Positions 36,872-46,446 are shown, numbered from the stretch's first letter. The stretch is 64,000 nucleotides of DNA from Comamonadaceae bacterium (GCA_027490925.1 JAIXXF010000032.1:1-64000), one strand, 5' to 3'. Made by a program: numbers and translations. The notes: generated by a model not told the origin, from the sequence alone.

Positions 36872-37840
36872 ATGACTCTCGCCGCCGCGTCGGACCGCGC
36901 CCAGCCCAGCACCGCCCCTCTGGGGAGCGGCGGTCCCCATGACGCGGGGAGCGTGGGCGCCACCAAGCGGATTCCGCCGGTGCAGTGCCTGTTGACGTTC
37001 GAAGCCTTGGCCCGCCTGCGCAGCGTCACCCAAACCGCCGAGGAGTTGTGTGTCACCCCCAGCGCGGTGAGCCACCGGGTCAAGCAGCTCGAACAAATCA
37101 TCGGTACCAAGCTGTTCGGCCGCGCCGACTTTTCGCTCACCACCGAGGGCAGCGAATACCTGGCCCATGTGCGCGAAGGCCTGGCCCGGCTGCAAAAGTT
37201 CCCCACCGCAGGCGGCAGCAGTGGTCGGCGCAAGCTGCGCTTCGCCGTCACGCCGACCTTCGCCCGCTCGGTGCTGATTCCCCGGTTGCGCCAGTTCACC
37301 GACGCTTACCCCGAAATCGACCTCACGCTGCAGGTGGCAATCCCGCTGCTCGACGTGGTCGCCGAGGACGCCGACCTCACCATCCGTTTCGGCACCGGTC
37401 GCTATGCCGACGTCGAACACGTGCTGCTGATGAAAGACGACGTCACGCCGTTGGCCTCGCCCTCGTACCTGCGCGAACACGGCCCCTTCGAATCGCCTTT
37501 GGCGCTGGAGGGCTTGCCGTTGCTGCGCAGCCCGCTGGAGCCGTGGCGCACCTGGTTCGCCGCCCACGCGCTGGATTGGCCCGAACCCGCCGACGGCTCC
37601 CAATTCAACGATGTGGGCCTCACCTGCGACGCCGCCGCTGCCGGCATGGGCGTGGCGCTGGTGCGGCAAAAGCTGGCCGCCCCCTGGCTGGACCGCGGCA
37701 CCCTGGTTCGGCTGTTTGACCCCACGGTCTCCCCCGCTGTACCCAGCCCGCACGCCCACTACCTGTGCTGGCGCACCGGCATGATGGACCGTTGGGAATG
37801 CGCGGCATTCGCCGACTGGCTGCGCAAAGCCGTCGCGTGA
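36872..37840 (+). CDS. LysR-family regulator (GcvA-like)
   Basis: 322 residues from ATG 36872. After a 35-residue leader comes the GcvA-type HTH: LLTFEALARLRSVTQTAEEL, CVTPSAVSHRVKQLEQIIG and KLFGRADFSLTTEG. The effector domain has the GcvA-like TPTFARSVLIPRLRQF. It starts eight bases after purU. GcvA regulates glycine cleavage in E. coli, so a one-carbon link to purU is plausible; the true target is unknown. Confidence 0.88.
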   Translation: MTLAAASDRAQPSTAPLGSGGPHDAGSVGATKRIPPVQCLLTFEALARLRSVTQTAEELCVTPSAVSHRVKQLEQIIGTKLFGRADFSLTTEGSEYLAHVREGLARLQKFPTAGGSSGRRKLRFAVTPTFARSVLIPRLRQFTDAYPEIDLTLQVAIPLLDVVAEDADLTIRFGTGRYADVEHVLLMKDDVTPLASPSYLREHGPFESPLALEGLPLLRSPLEPWRTWFAAHALDWPEPADGSQFNDVGLTCDAAAAGMGVALVRQKLAAPWLDRGTLVRLFDPTVSPAVPSPHAHYLCWRTGMMDRWECAAFADWLRKAVA

Positions 37841-37940
37841 AACCGCGCCACGGGTCAGCGGTTTTCACAGACCTGGTCCGATTTCTTCAAGCCAGGGGCA
37901 TGGGTTTTGCCGTACAGTGAACCCAACCGCGTAATCCACC

Positions 37941-39443
37941 ATGAACGCCCCCACGCACCCCACCCACGCCCAGATGCTGTTGCGCGCTGAACGGCAGGCG
38001 CAACTGATCGCCGCGCTGTCCGCGGTGCTGCCGCCCCATGCGCTGCTGTGGCACAGCGAAGACACCACCCCCTACGAGTGCGATGGCCTGACCGCGTACC
38101 GCCAGCGGCCCATGGCCGTGGCCCTGCCCGAGACCGAGGCCCAGGTGCAAGCGGTGCTGACCACCTGTCACGCGCTGGGCGTACCGGTGGTGGCGCGCGG
38201 CGCGGGGACTGGGTTGTCGGGCGGCGCGATGCCCCATGCCGAAGGCGTGACCCTGTCGCTGGCCAAGTTCAACCAGGTGTTGTCGGTGGACGCCACCAGC
38301 CGCACGGCGGTGGTGCAGTGCGGTGTGCGCAACTTGGCGATCAGCGAGGCCGCCGCGCCTCTGGGCCTGTACTACGCGCCCGACCCATCCAGCCAGATCG
38401 CGTGCACCATCGGCGGCAATGTGGCCGAAAACTCAGGGGGCGTTCACTGTCTGAAGTACGGACTGACGCTGCACAACGTGCTCAAGGTCAAAGGCTTCAC
38501 GGTCGAGGGCGAGCCGGTGGAATTTGGCAGCGCGGCGCTGGATTGCGCCGGTTTGGATTTGATGTCGGTGCTGGTCGGCAGCGAAGGCATGCTGGCCGTC
38601 ACCACCGAGGTCACGGTCAAGCTCGTGCCCAGACCACAATTGGCGCGCTGCATCATGGCCAGCTTCGACGATGTGCGGCGGGCGGGCGATGCGGTGGCGG
38701 CGGTGATTGCGGCGGGCATCATCCCCGCGGGCCTGGAAATGATGGACAAGCCCATGACCGCCGCCGTGGAGGATTTTGTCCACGCTGGATACGACCTGGA
38801 CGCCGCCGCCATCCTGTTGTGCGAGAGCGACGGCACACCCGAAGAAGTGGCCGAAGAAATCGAGCGCATGAGCGCTGTGCTGCGCGGCGCTGGCGCCACC
38901 GCCATCGCCGTGAGCGCCGACGAGGCCCAACGGCTGAAGTTCTGGAGCGGCCGCAAGAACGCTTTTCCTGCGAGCGGACGCATCAGTCCCGACTACATGT
39001 GCATGGACTCCACCATCCCGCGCAAGCGGCTGGCCGATATCCTGCAAGCCATTGCCGACATGGAGGTCAAGTACGGCCTGCGTTGCCTGAACGTGTTCCA
39101 TGCAGGCGACGGTAACCTGCACCCGCTGATCTTGTTCGATGCGAACGACCCCGATCAACTGCGCCGCTGTGAGCAGTTTGGCGCCGACATCTTGGAGACC
39201 AGCGTGGCCATGGGCGGCACAGTCACCGGCGAGCATGGCGTTGGCATCGAGAAGGTCAACAGCATGTGCGTGCAGTTCACGCCAGAAGAGCGTGAAGCGA
39301 TGTTCGCTGTGAAGCGGGCATTCGACCCGCAAGGCCTGCTCAACCCCGGCAAGGTCATCCCCACCTTGCACCGCTGCGCCGAATACGGCCGCGTGGTGGT
39401 GCGCGGCGGCCAGACCGCCCACCCTGAGCTGCCGCGCTTCTAA
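37941..39443 (+). CDS. glcD: FAD-linked oxidase, glycolate oxidase subunit GlcD-like
   Basis: 500-residue flavoprotein of the VAO/PCMH family. FAD-binding segments are PVVARGAGTGLSGGAMPHA, SQIACTIGGNVAENSGG and LLVGSEGMLAVTTEVTVKL-like; the C-terminal half has NVFHAGDGNLHPLI and GTVTGEHGVGIEK, typical of GlcD and D-lactate dehydrogenases. GlcE and GlcF partners do not follow directly. It most likely oxidises glycolate to glyoxylate, or D-lactate. Confidence 0.88.
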   Translation: MNAPTHPTHAQMLLRAERQAQLIAALSAVLPPHALLWHSEDTTPYECDGLTAYRQRPMAVALPETEAQVQAVLTTCHALGVPVVARGAGTGLSGGAMPHAEGVTLSLAKFNQVLSVDATSRTAVVQCGVRNLAISEAAAPLGLYYAPDPSSQIACTIGGNVAENSGGVHCLKYGLTLHNVLKVKGFTVEGEPVEFGSAALDCAGLDLMSVLVGSEGMLAVTTEVTVKLVPRPQLARCIMASFDDVRRAGDAVAAVIAAGIIPAGLEMMDKPMTAAVEDFVHAGYDLDAAAILLCESDGTPEEVAEEIERMSAVLRGAGATAIAVSADEAQRLKFWSGRKNAFPASGRISPDYMCMDSTIPRKRLADILQAIADMEVKYGLRCLNVFHAGDGNLHPLILFDANDPDQLRRCEQFGADILETSVAMGGTVTGEHGVGIEKVNSMCVQFTPEEREAMFAVKRAFDPQGLLNPGKVIPTLHRCAEYGRVVVRGGQTAHPELPRF

Positions 39444-39537
39444 AACCGCCAGCCCGCCAGTGGCTGTACCGACCGCGGGCGCCGCAGCCCGCGCGCTGCA
39501 GCAACCCGAACGCTTTGCTGCTTTCTGTGCGGGAGTG

Positions 39538-40692
39538 TCAGGCCGCCTTGGCGAGCAGGGGCTGTGGCAACACCCGGTCAAGCGCGGCTTCCAAGTGGGC
39601 CACGGTGCGGTCGATGTGGTGCAGCTTTTCCAAGCCAAACAAGCCGATGCGGAACGTGCGGAAGTCGGCCGGTTCATCGCACATCAACGGCACCCCGGCA
39701 GCGGTTTGCAGCCCGGCGGCCAGAAACTTCTTGCTGTTCTGGATGTCGGCGTCGTCGGTGTAGCTGACCACCACACCGGGGGCCTGGAAACCTTTGGCCG
39801 CCACGCTGCGGATGCCCCGGCTCTCGAACAGCGCGCGGACCCGCAGGCCCAATTCCGCCTGCTCTGCCTTGACCTTCTCAAACCCGTAGGCATGGGTCTC
39901 CTGCATCACCTCGCGCAGGCGCGCCAGCGCGTCGGTGGGCATGGTGGTGTGGTAAACATGGCCGCCCGATTCGTAGGTCTCCATGACCTGCAGCCACTTC
40001 TTCAGGTCGCAGGCAAAGCTGGTGCTGGTGGTGGCGTCGATGGCGGCGCGTGCACGCTCGCTGAGCATCACCATGGCGCAAGCGGGCGAGCCGCTCCAGC
40101 CTTTTTGCGGCGCGCTGACCAGCACGTCCACGCCGGTGGCCTTCATGTCCACCCACATCGCGCCGGAGGCGATGCAGTCGAGCACGAACAGCCCGCCCAC
40201 GGCGTGCACTGCGTCGGCCACTTGGCGCAGGTAATCGTCGGGCAGGATCATGCCCGCAGCGGTTTCCACGTGCGGGGCAAACACCACGTCGGGCTTGTGC
40301 GCTGCGATGCTGGCGACCACGTCCCCAATCGGGCAGGGCGCCCACGGGGCCTGTGGGCCGTCGCCGACGCGGCGCGCTTTCAGCACGGTGGCTTCGGCCG
40401 GGATGCCGCCCATCTCGAAGATTTGCGTCCAGCGGTAGCTGAACCAACCGTTGCGCAGCACCAGCGCTTTCTTGCCCGTGGCGAACTGACGTGCCACGGC
40501 TTCCATGCCAAAGGTGCCGCTGCCGGGCACCAGCACCGCCGACCGGGCCTGGTAGACCTCTTTCAAAATGCTGCCGATGTCCTTCATCACGCCTTGAAAG
40601 CGCTGGGACATGTGGTTAAGCGCCCGGTCGGTGTAGACCACCGAGAACTCGAGCAAACCGTCTGGATCGATGTGGGGCAATAAACCGGGCAT
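39538..40692 (-). CDS. Class V aminotransferase (alanine/serine-glyoxylate type)
   Basis: 384-residue PLP enzyme of fold type I, class V. Schiff-base Lys197 is in SAPQKGWSGSPA; other conserved segments are VPGSGTFGMEAVARQ, FAPHVETAAGMILPDDYL and LDCIASGAMWVDM. The family includes alanine-glyoxylate and serine-pyruvate aminotransferases, and the substrate here is not proven. It is convergent with the glcD-like gene, which makes glyoxylate, so a glyoxylate aminotransferase is a fair guess. Confidence 0.85.
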   Translation of the reverse strand: MPGLLPHIDPDGLLEFSVVYTDRALNHMSQRFQGVMKDIGSILKEVYQARSAVLVPGSGTFGMEAVARQFATGKKALVLRNGWFSYRWTQIFEMGGIPAEATVLKARRVGDGPQAPWAPCPIGDVVASIAAHKPDVVFAPHVETAAGMILPDDYLRQVADAVHAVGGLFVLDCIASGAMWVDMKATGVDVLVSAPQKGWSGSPACAMVMLSERARAAIDATTSTSFACDLKKWLQVMETYESGGHVYHTTMPTDALARLREVMQETHAYGFEKVKAEQAELGLRVRALFESRGIRSVAAKGFQAPGVVVSYTDDADIQNSKKFLAAGLQTAAGVPLMCDEPADFRTFRIGLFGLEKLHHIDRTVAHLEAALDRVLPQPLLAKAA

Positions 40693-40801
40693 GGCGCGTG
40701 AAAGTGAGTGCTCAGGGCCGATCAGGTTAGCACGGCGTGCGCCCGCTTGCAGCCATGGTCATCCCGCATACAGCGGGGGTGCGTCGCGGCGCTGGCCCGC
40801 G

Positions 40802-41503
40802 TCAGCGCGGAGGCCGTTCGCCAAAAATGGCGGTGCCGATCCGCAACAAGGTGCTCCCTGCGGCCACGGCGGCCTCCAGGTCGGCGCTCATGCCGATGGA
40901 CAACGTGTCGAAATCGCGCCATCCAGGCAGTTGACACGCGAGAATCTGGTCAAAAAGCACCTTGGCCCTAGCAAAATCTTGAGATTGCGCTACAAAATCA
41001 GGAGCAGGCTCAGGCAACGCCATCAGCCCGCGCAGGCGCAAACGCGGCAACGCGCTGACCGCCGTGGCCAGCGCCAGCGCGTCTTCGGGCGCGACGCCCG
41101 CCTTGGTGGGCGCTTGGTCGATGTTGACCTGCACACACACCTGCAAGGGCGGCAAGTGGTCAGGTCGCTGGGCGCTCAGGCGTTCGGCGGTTTTGATCCG
41201 GTCGATGGACTGCACCCAGTCAAAGTGCTCGGCCACGACCCGGGTTTTGTTGCTTTGCACCGGGCCCACCATGTGCCAGACCAGCGGCAGGTCGTGAAGC
41301 GCCAGGATTTTCTCCACGCCTTCTTGGATGTAGTTCTCGCCGAACGCCCGCTGACCGGCGGCATGGGCCTCGCGCACCGCTTCGGGGGGTTGCGTCTTGG
41401 AGATGGCCAGCAAACCCACGCTGGCGGGATCGCGTCCGGCGGCCTGGCAAGCCAGCGCTGTTCGGTGGTTCACCTGCTGGAGTCGGGCGGTAATCGTCGT
41501 CAT
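40802..41503 (-). CDS. yggS: PLP-homeostasis protein YggS
   Basis: 233-residue PLP-binding TIM-barrel protein (YBL036C/PLPBP family) that controls free pyridoxal phosphate; not an enzyme in known cases. Lys36 in LLAISKTQPPEAV binds PLP; the phosphate loop is LSIGMSADLEAAVAAGSTLLRIG. Residues around PAPDFVAQSQDFARA are encoded by repeat copy 4, with AT-richer codons than neighbours. It is divergent from pilT, an arrangement also found in Pseudomonas. Confidence 0.94.
   Translation of the reverse strand: MTTITARLQQVNHRTALACQAAGRDPASVGLLAISKTQPPEAVREAHAAGQRAFGENYIQEGVEKILALHDLPLVWHMVGPVQSNKTRVVAEHFDWVQSIDRIKTAERLSAQRPDHLPPLQVCVQVNIDQAPTKAGVAPEDALALATAVSALPRLRLRGLMALPEPAPDFVAQSQDFARAKVLFDQILACQLPGWRDFDTLSIGMSADLEAAVAAGSTLLRIGTAIFGERPPR
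40961..41005 (-). repeat. Dispersed palindromic repeat, copy 4 (inside yggS)
   Basis: On the reverse strand GCTCCTGATTTTGTAGC is followed after exactly 20 bases by GGGCCAAGG. It lies in the yggS coding strand and is read in frame; the local codons (GCT CCT GAT TTT GTA, TCT CAA GAT TTT GCT AGG) are unusual for this GC-rich gene. Confidence 0.6.
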
Positions 41504-41568
41504 AATGTCCAGCGAGCGTACCAAACGGCGGCCCGAACGCAGCCGCCCACTTGCACCCGAAGGATCCT

Positions 41569-42612
41569 GTGGACATCACCCAGCTGCTGGCGTTCAGCGT
41601 CAAGAACAAAGCCTCCGATCTGCACCTGTCCGCTGGCCTGCCACCGATGATCCGGGTACACGGCGATGTGCGGCGGCTCAACGTGGAACCCCTGGACCAC
41701 AAAGCGGTGCACGGCATGGTCTACGACGTGATGAACGACGCCCAGCGTAAGCATTTTGAAGAGTTCCTGGAAGTCGACTTTTCGTTCGAGATCGAGGGCT
41801 TGGCGCGCTTTCGCGTCAACGCGTTCAACCAAAACCGGGGCGCGGGCGGGGTGTTCCGCACCATCCCGTCCAAGATCCTGACGCTGGAGCAGCTCAGCGC
41901 GCCCAAAATCTTTGCCGATCTCGCCTTGAAACCGCGTGGCCTGGTGCTGGTGACCGGACCCACTGGCTCGGGCAAGTCCACGACGCTGGCGGCCATGGTC
42001 AACTACCTGAACGAAAACGAGTACGGCCACATCCTGACGGTGGAAGACCCGATCGAATTCGTGCACGAATCCAAAAAGTGCCTGATCAACCAGCGTGAGG
42101 TTGGCCCGCACACCAACAGCTTTGCCGCGGCCCTGCGCTCCGCGTTGCGCGAAGACCCCGACGCCATTCTGGTCGGCGAAATGCGCGACCTGGAAACCAT
42201 CCGCCTGGCGATGACCGCGGCCGAAACCGGCCACCTGGTGTTCGGCACGCTTCACACCTCCAGCGCGGCCAAAACCATTGACCGGATCATCGACGTGTTT
42301 CCCGCAGAAGAGAAAGAAATGGTTCGCGCGATGCTGTCCGAGTCGCTGCAGGCGGTGATTTCTCAGACCCTCTGCAAGACCAAAGACGGCACGGGCCGGG
42401 TGGCCGCTCACGAGATCATGCTGGGCACACCGGCCATCCGCAATTTGATCCGCGAAGCCAAGGTGGCACAGATGTACTCCACCATCCAGACCGGCAACAG
42501 CCTGGGCATGCAGACCCTGGACCAAAACCTGTCTGACCTGGTGCGCAGGAACGTCATCAGCTCGGCGGAGGCCCGTGGCAAAGCCAAGATCCCTGAGAAT
42601 TTTCCTGCTTGA
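41569..42612 (+). CDS. pilT: Type IV pilus retraction ATPase PilT
   Basis: Hexameric ATPase that depolymerises type IV pili, needed for twitching and DNA uptake. I chose GTG 41569, which follows AAGGA by four bases and gives (V/M)DITQLLAFSVKNKASDLHLSAG, 347 residues. Walker A GPTGSGKS is at 130-137; Asp box ILTVEDPIEFVH, Walker B DAILVGEMRDLET and His box HLVFGTLHT are present; the AIRNLIRE motif of PilT is seen near residue 290. It is followed by pilU. Confidence 0.96.
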   Translation: MDITQLLAFSVKNKASDLHLSAGLPPMIRVHGDVRRLNVEPLDHKAVHGMVYDVMNDAQRKHFEEFLEVDFSFEIEGLARFRVNAFNQNRGAGGVFRTIPSKILTLEQLSAPKIFADLALKPRGLVLVTGPTGSGKSTTLAAMVNYLNENEYGHILTVEDPIEFVHESKKCLINQREVGPHTNSFAAALRSALREDPDAILVGEMRDLETIRLAMTAAETGHLVFGTLHTSSAAKTIDRIIDVFPAEEKEMVRAMLSESLQAVISQTLCKTKDGTGRVAAHEIMLGTPAIRNLIREAKVAQMYSTIQTGNSLGMQTLDQNLSDLVRRNVISSAEARGKAKIPENFPA

Positions 42613-42672
42613 CGTGACGTTGCCACACCGGCACGGCGCCCATTCCCAAACCCACACACCCAAGGTGCACTG

Positions 42673-43809
42673 ATGGAACGCGATCAGGCCAGCCAGTTCA
42701 TCAACGACCTGTTGTCGCTGCTGATTGCACGAAAAGGCAGCGATTTGTTTATCACCGCCGACTTTCCGCCCGCGATCAAGGTGGACGGCAAGGTGGTCAA
42801 GGTGTCGGCCCAACCGCTAACGGCGCAACACACACTGGTGCTGGCCCGCACCATCATGAGCGACAAACAGGCGGCCGAATTCGAGCGCACCAAGGAGTGC
42901 AATTTCGCCATCGCGCCGTCAGGTATTGGCCGTTTTCGGGCGAGTGCCTTCGTGCAGCAAGGCCGCATCGGGCTGGTCCTGCGGGTGATCCCGGCCACCA
43001 TCCCCACCATTGACGGCTTGGGTGTGCCGCCGGTGCTCAAAGACGTGGTGATGAGCAAGCGTGGGCTGTGCATTCTGGTGGGGGCCACCGGTTCTGGCAA
43101 ATCCACCACGCTGGCGGCCATGCTGGACTGGCGCAATGAGAACGCGTGCGACCACATCATCACCATCGAAGACCCGGTCGAATTCGTGCACCCGCACAAG
43201 AATAGCATCATGACCCAGCGCGAAGTGGGACTGGACACCGAGAGCTGGCACGCGGCGCTCAAGAACACCTTGCGCCAAGCGCCCGACGTGATCCTGATGG
43301 GCGAGATCCGCGACCGTGAGACCATGGAGCACGCGATCGCGTTCTCAGAAACCGGCCACCTGTGCCTCGCCACGCTGCACGCCAACAACGCCAACCAGGC
43401 GCTGGACCGCATCGTCAACTTTTTTCCGGAAGAACGCCGCCAGCAACTGCTGATGGACGTGTCGCTCAACCTGCGGGCAATCGTGTCCCAGCGCCTGTTG
43501 CCCCGCCAGCAGAGCAAAGGCCGGGTCGCCGCGGTGGAGGTGATGCTCAACTCACCGTTGATCGCAGATCTGATCTTCAAAGGCGAGGTCGCCGAAATCA
43601 AAGAGACCATGAAGAAAAGCCGCAACCTCGGCATGCAAACCTTTGACCAGGCCCTGTTTGACCTGTACGAAGCCAACCTGGTCACTTACGAAGACGCGTT
43701 GCGAAACGCCGACTCGGTGAACGACCTGCGGCTGCAGATCAAGCTCAACAGCCAGCGCAGCAAGTCGCCCGACTTGGCGGCGGGCACCGAACACCTTTCC
43801 ATCGTCTGA
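42673..43809 (+). CDS. pilU: Type IV pilus PilT-dependent ATPase PilU
   Basis: Second retraction ATPase, which adds force to PilT. 378 residues: KGSDLFITADFPPAIKVDG, Walker A GATGSGKSTT, IITIEDPVEFVHPHK, Walker B DVILMGEIRDRET and HLCLATLHANN. The C-terminus is longer than that of PilT, as usual. It begins 60 bases after pilT. Confidence 0.95.
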   Translation: MERDQASQFINDLLSLLIARKGSDLFITADFPPAIKVDGKVVKVSAQPLTAQHTLVLARTIMSDKQAAEFERTKECNFAIAPSGIGRFRASAFVQQGRIGLVLRVIPATIPTIDGLGVPPVLKDVVMSKRGLCILVGATGSGKSTTLAAMLDWRNENACDHIITIEDPVEFVHPHKNSIMTQREVGLDTESWHAALKNTLRQAPDVILMGEIRDRETMEHAIAFSETGHLCLATLHANNANQALDRIVNFFPEERRQQLLMDVSLNLRAIVSQRLLPRQQSKGRVAAVEVMLNSPLIADLIFKGEVAEIKETMKKSRNLGMQTFDQALFDLYEANLVTYEDALRNADSVNDLRLQIKLNSQRSKSPDLAAGTEHLSIV

Positions 43810-43819
43810 ATTGCCCACC

Positions 43820-44728
43820 ATGACCACCCCATCCACGAAAACCTACGCCACCACCACCGCCCGCACAGTGGCCTTTTTGGGACTGGGCGTCATGGGTTAC
43901 CCCATGGCCGGTCACCTGGCCCGTGCGGGCCACACCGTCACCGTCTACAACCGCAGCCGCGCCAAAGCCGACGCGTGGTTGGCCGAGCACAGCGGCAGCC
44001 ACCGCAGCGCCAGCACCCCACGCGAGGCCGCTGTGGGCGCAGACCTGGTGTTTTGCTGTGTGGGCAACGACGACGACTTGCGCGCGGTCACCCTGGGCGC
44101 CGACGGCGCCTTCGCGGGCATGAGAACCGGTGCGGTCTTCGTCGACCACACCACCGCGTCAGCGGACGTGGCGCGCGAGTTGTACGGCGTGGCCAAGGCC
44201 CAAGGGCTGTCCTTCGTCGACGCGCCCGTCTCTGGCGGACAAGCCGGTGCGCAGAACGGCATGCTCACTGTGATGTGCGGTGGAGACGCGGCCGCATTCG
44301 ACTCCGCCATGCCTGTCGCGATGGCGTTTTCCCGCGCGGTCACCCGCATGGGCGAGAGTGGTGCGGGGCAGCTGACCAAAATGGTCAACCAAGTGTGCAT
44401 CGCGGGCCTGTTGCAAGGCCTGAGCGAAGCCATCGCTTTCGGCCAAAAGGCCGGTCTGGACCTTCCGCTGGTGCTGGACGTGATCGGCAAGGGCGCCGCA
44501 CAAAGCTGGCAGCTCGACAACCGAGGCAAAACCATGGCGGCCGACCAATTCAACTTTGGCTTCGCGGTGGACTGGATGCGAAAAGACCTGGGGCTGGTGT
44601 TGGACGAGGCCAAGCGCAATGGCGCACGATTGCCTGTCACCGCGCTGGTGGACCAGTTCTACGCCGACGTGCAGCAGATGGGCGGCCAGCGCTGGGACAC
44701 CTCCAGCCTGATCAAGCGCCTGAAGTGA
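43820..44728 (+). CDS. NAD(P)-dependent beta-hydroxyacid dehydrogenase
   Basis: 302 residues of the 3-hydroxyisobutyrate dehydrogenase/tartronate semialdehyde reductase family. The dinucleotide-binding motif is FLGLGVMGYPMAGHLARAG; the substrate-binding FVDAPVSGGQAGAQNG and catalytic lysine region GAGQLTKMVNQ are present; a late FAVDWMRKDLGLVLDEA is typical. The substrate cannot be fixed from sequence. ATG 43820 is 11 bases after pilU, but a functional link is not expected. Confidence 0.88.
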   Translation: MTTPSTKTYATTTARTVAFLGLGVMGYPMAGHLARAGHTVTVYNRSRAKADAWLAEHSGSHRSASTPREAAVGADLVFCCVGNDDDLRAVTLGADGAFAGMRTGAVFVDHTTASADVARELYGVAKAQGLSFVDAPVSGGQAGAQNGMLTVMCGGDAAAFDSAMPVAMAFSRAVTRMGESGAGQLTKMVNQVCIAGLLQGLSEAIAFGQKAGLDLPLVLDVIGKGAAQSWQLDNRGKTMAADQFNFGFAVDWMRKDLGLVLDEAKRNGARLPVTALVDQFYADVQQMGGQRWDTSSLIKRLK

Positions 44729-44778
44729 GGACGTGACGCTGCGTCACGCCGCGCGGGCTGTCGCGCCATCCCGCAAGG

Positions 44779-45411
44779 TCAGCCTTTGGCAGCACGCGGC
44801 AGCAGCCGCTGCAATTCTTCTTCGCTGATGATCTCAAAGATCCGCACCACCTTTTGCACGCCGTTCACGCTGCGCGCCACTTCGGTCACGCGGTCTGCCT
44901 CCCGCTGTGTGACCCGGCCCATCAGGTACACCACGCCGCGCTCGGTCACCACCTTGAAGGCGGTCGGGTAGAGGTCCTTGGCGTCCACCATCGCGGCCTT
45001 GACCTGACCGGTGATCAAGGTGTCGGCGGACCGCTGCGTCAGGGTGGAATTGCCAATGACCACCAGCTCGTTGACGATGCTGCGCACGTTGTCCACGCCG
45101 GACACCACCTGCTCGGCCAGCTTGCGGTCGCCCTCGGTGGGCACTTCTCCGGTGATCAACACCTGCCGGTTGTAGCTGGTGACGTTGATGTGGCCGCGCT
45201 GGGCCACGTCGTCGCGCAAACGGTTGCTGGCCCGCAGTTCAATGCCCTCGTCTTCCAGTTGCGCCCCAGAGGTCCGGCGGTCGGTGGCCACCAAAGTGCC
45301 GCCCAACACCGAGCCGCCGATGACCAGCGGCACGCACGCGCTCAATGCGCCGCTGACGGCGGCCGCCAACAAAACCAAACGGACAGAGGTGTGGAAGGTG
45401 CTTGATGTCAT
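44779..45411 (-). CDS. dolP: BON-domain outer-membrane lipoprotein DolP
   Basis: 210 residues. A lipoprotein signal with lipobox LSAC (Cys26) is followed by two BON domains (about 60-125 and 130-195), with VLITGEVPTEGDRKLAEQVV and VYLMGRVTQREADRVTEVAR. DolP binds anionic lipids at division sites and supports BAM and amidase activation. The start overlaps the diaA stop by four bases. The order yraN-diaA-dolP matches E. coli. Confidence 0.92.
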   Translation of the reverse strand: MTSSTFHTSVRLVLLAAAVSGALSACVPLVIGGSVLGGTLVATDRRTSGAQLEDEGIELRASNRLRDDVAQRGHINVTSYNRQVLITGEVPTEGDRKLAEQVVSGVDNVRSIVNELVVIGNSTLTQRSADTLITGQVKAAMVDAKDLYPTAFKVVTERGVVYLMGRVTQREADRVTEVARSVNGVQKVVRIFEIISEEELQRLLPRAAKG

Positions 45412-46007
45412 GGGGTGATTTCCTGATCGCCGAGTAATTGGGTGTCCACGCCGTCGCAGATGCAATGCAACGCCAACAGGTGGACTTCGTGGATGCGCGC
45501 GCTGCGGTCGTGCGGCACGCACACATGAACGTCGGTGTCGCGCAGCACACCCGCCAGTTTGCCGCCGCCCGCGCCGGTCAGCGCCACCACGGTCATCTCC
45601 CGCTCATGCGCCACCTCCACCGCGCTCAGCAGGCTGGCGTGCTGACCATGGGTCGACATCACCAACAACACATCACCGGCTTGGCCCAGCGCGCGGATCT
45701 GCTTGGCGAACAAATGATGGCCGTCGCCGCTGGCAACAAGCGAGGTCAAGAGGGTGGTGTCCGCTGTGAGCGCGATCGCAGCCAGCTCGGGGCGGTCGCG
45801 TTCAAAATGGCCCACAAACTGGCCTGCGAATCTTTGTGCACTGGCGGCGGATCCACCGTTGCCGCAGACCAATACTTTTCCGCCACTGGTCACACACGCG
45901 AGGATGGCTTGCACAGCCAGCGCCAGGGGCTTGCTGAGGGTTTGCGCGGCGTGGTAGTTCAGGTCGGCGCTGTCGATGAAGTGCTGCTGGATGCGCTGCT
46001 CTGACAT
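45408..46007 (-). CDS. diaA: SIS-domain phosphoheptose isomerase-like protein DiaA
   Basis: 199 residues from ATG 46007 (MSEQRIQQHF); further in-frame ATGs lie 6 and 9 bases upstream. The SIS domain shows VLVCGNGGSAASAQRFAGQF and DVLLVMSTHGQHASLLSAV. Between yraN and dolP it corresponds to DiaA, which binds DnaA and promotes its assembly at oriC; the closely related GmhA makes ADP-heptose precursors. The local order favours DiaA. Confidence 0.88.
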   Translation of the reverse strand: MSEQRIQQHFIDSADLNYHAAQTLSKPLALAVQAILACVTSGGKVLVCGNGGSAASAQRFAGQFVGHFERDRPELAAIALTADTTLLTSLVASGDGHHLFAKQIRALGQAGDVLLVMSTHGQHASLLSAVEVAHEREMTVVALTGAGGGKLAGVLRDTDVHVCVPHDRSARIHEVHLLALHCICDGVDTQLLGDQEITP

Positions 46008-46050
46008 TGCCATCATGATAACTGGGATGGTGGGGCCCAGTGGGTGCCGA

Positions 46051-46446
46051 TCAGTTGGCGTCAAAAGCGGCGCGCAACCATTCCACCGCCGGTGGCTGGC
46101 TCGGGTCGTTCGCATCGCCTTGGACGCACACCACGTCAAAGCGACAGGGTGGGCAGGTGGCGCACCGCATCAAATAGTGGCGTGCCGCGAAAACGATTCG
46201 TTGGCGTTTGGTGGCAGAGATGCTGGCAGCCGCCCCACCGTGTGTGGCACTGGCGCGCTGCCTGACCTCCACAAACACCAGCGTGCCGTCGCGGTCGCGC
46301 ATGACGAGGTCGATTTCACCGCCACCGCGTCCCGGCGTCCGATAATTGCGCGTGACCAGTGTCAGCCCTGCCTGCAGCAGGTGGGCGGCTGCGCGGTCTT
46401 CGCCGGCATCCCCCACCGCTTTTGTTGAAGGCTTTTTTGACCGCAT
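46051..46446 (-). CDS. yraN: UPF0102 nuclease-fold protein YraN
   Basis: 131 residues of the YraN/UPF0102 family with an endonuclease-like fold. The acidic active-site-like residues are in GEDRAAAHLLQAG, GGGEIDLVMRDRDGTLVFVEVRQR (E-I-D ... E-V-R). Substrate unknown. The ATG at 46446 lies seven bases from the opposing rsmI start, so the two genes diverge with overlapping 5' ends. Confidence 0.9.
   Translation of the reverse strand: MRSKKPSTKAVGDAGEDRAAAHLLQAGLTLVTRNYRTPGRGGGEIDLVMRDRDGTLVFVEVRQRASATHGGAAASISATKRQRIVFAARHYLMRCATCPPCRFDVVCVQGDANDPSQPPAVEWLRAAFDAN

Noticed and set aside
39474-39493. Hairpin between the convergent glcD-like and aminotransferase genes as a terminator
   Set aside because: CGCGGGC/GCCCGCG forms a 7-bp stem but no T-run follows on either strand; such stems are frequent in GC-rich sequence.
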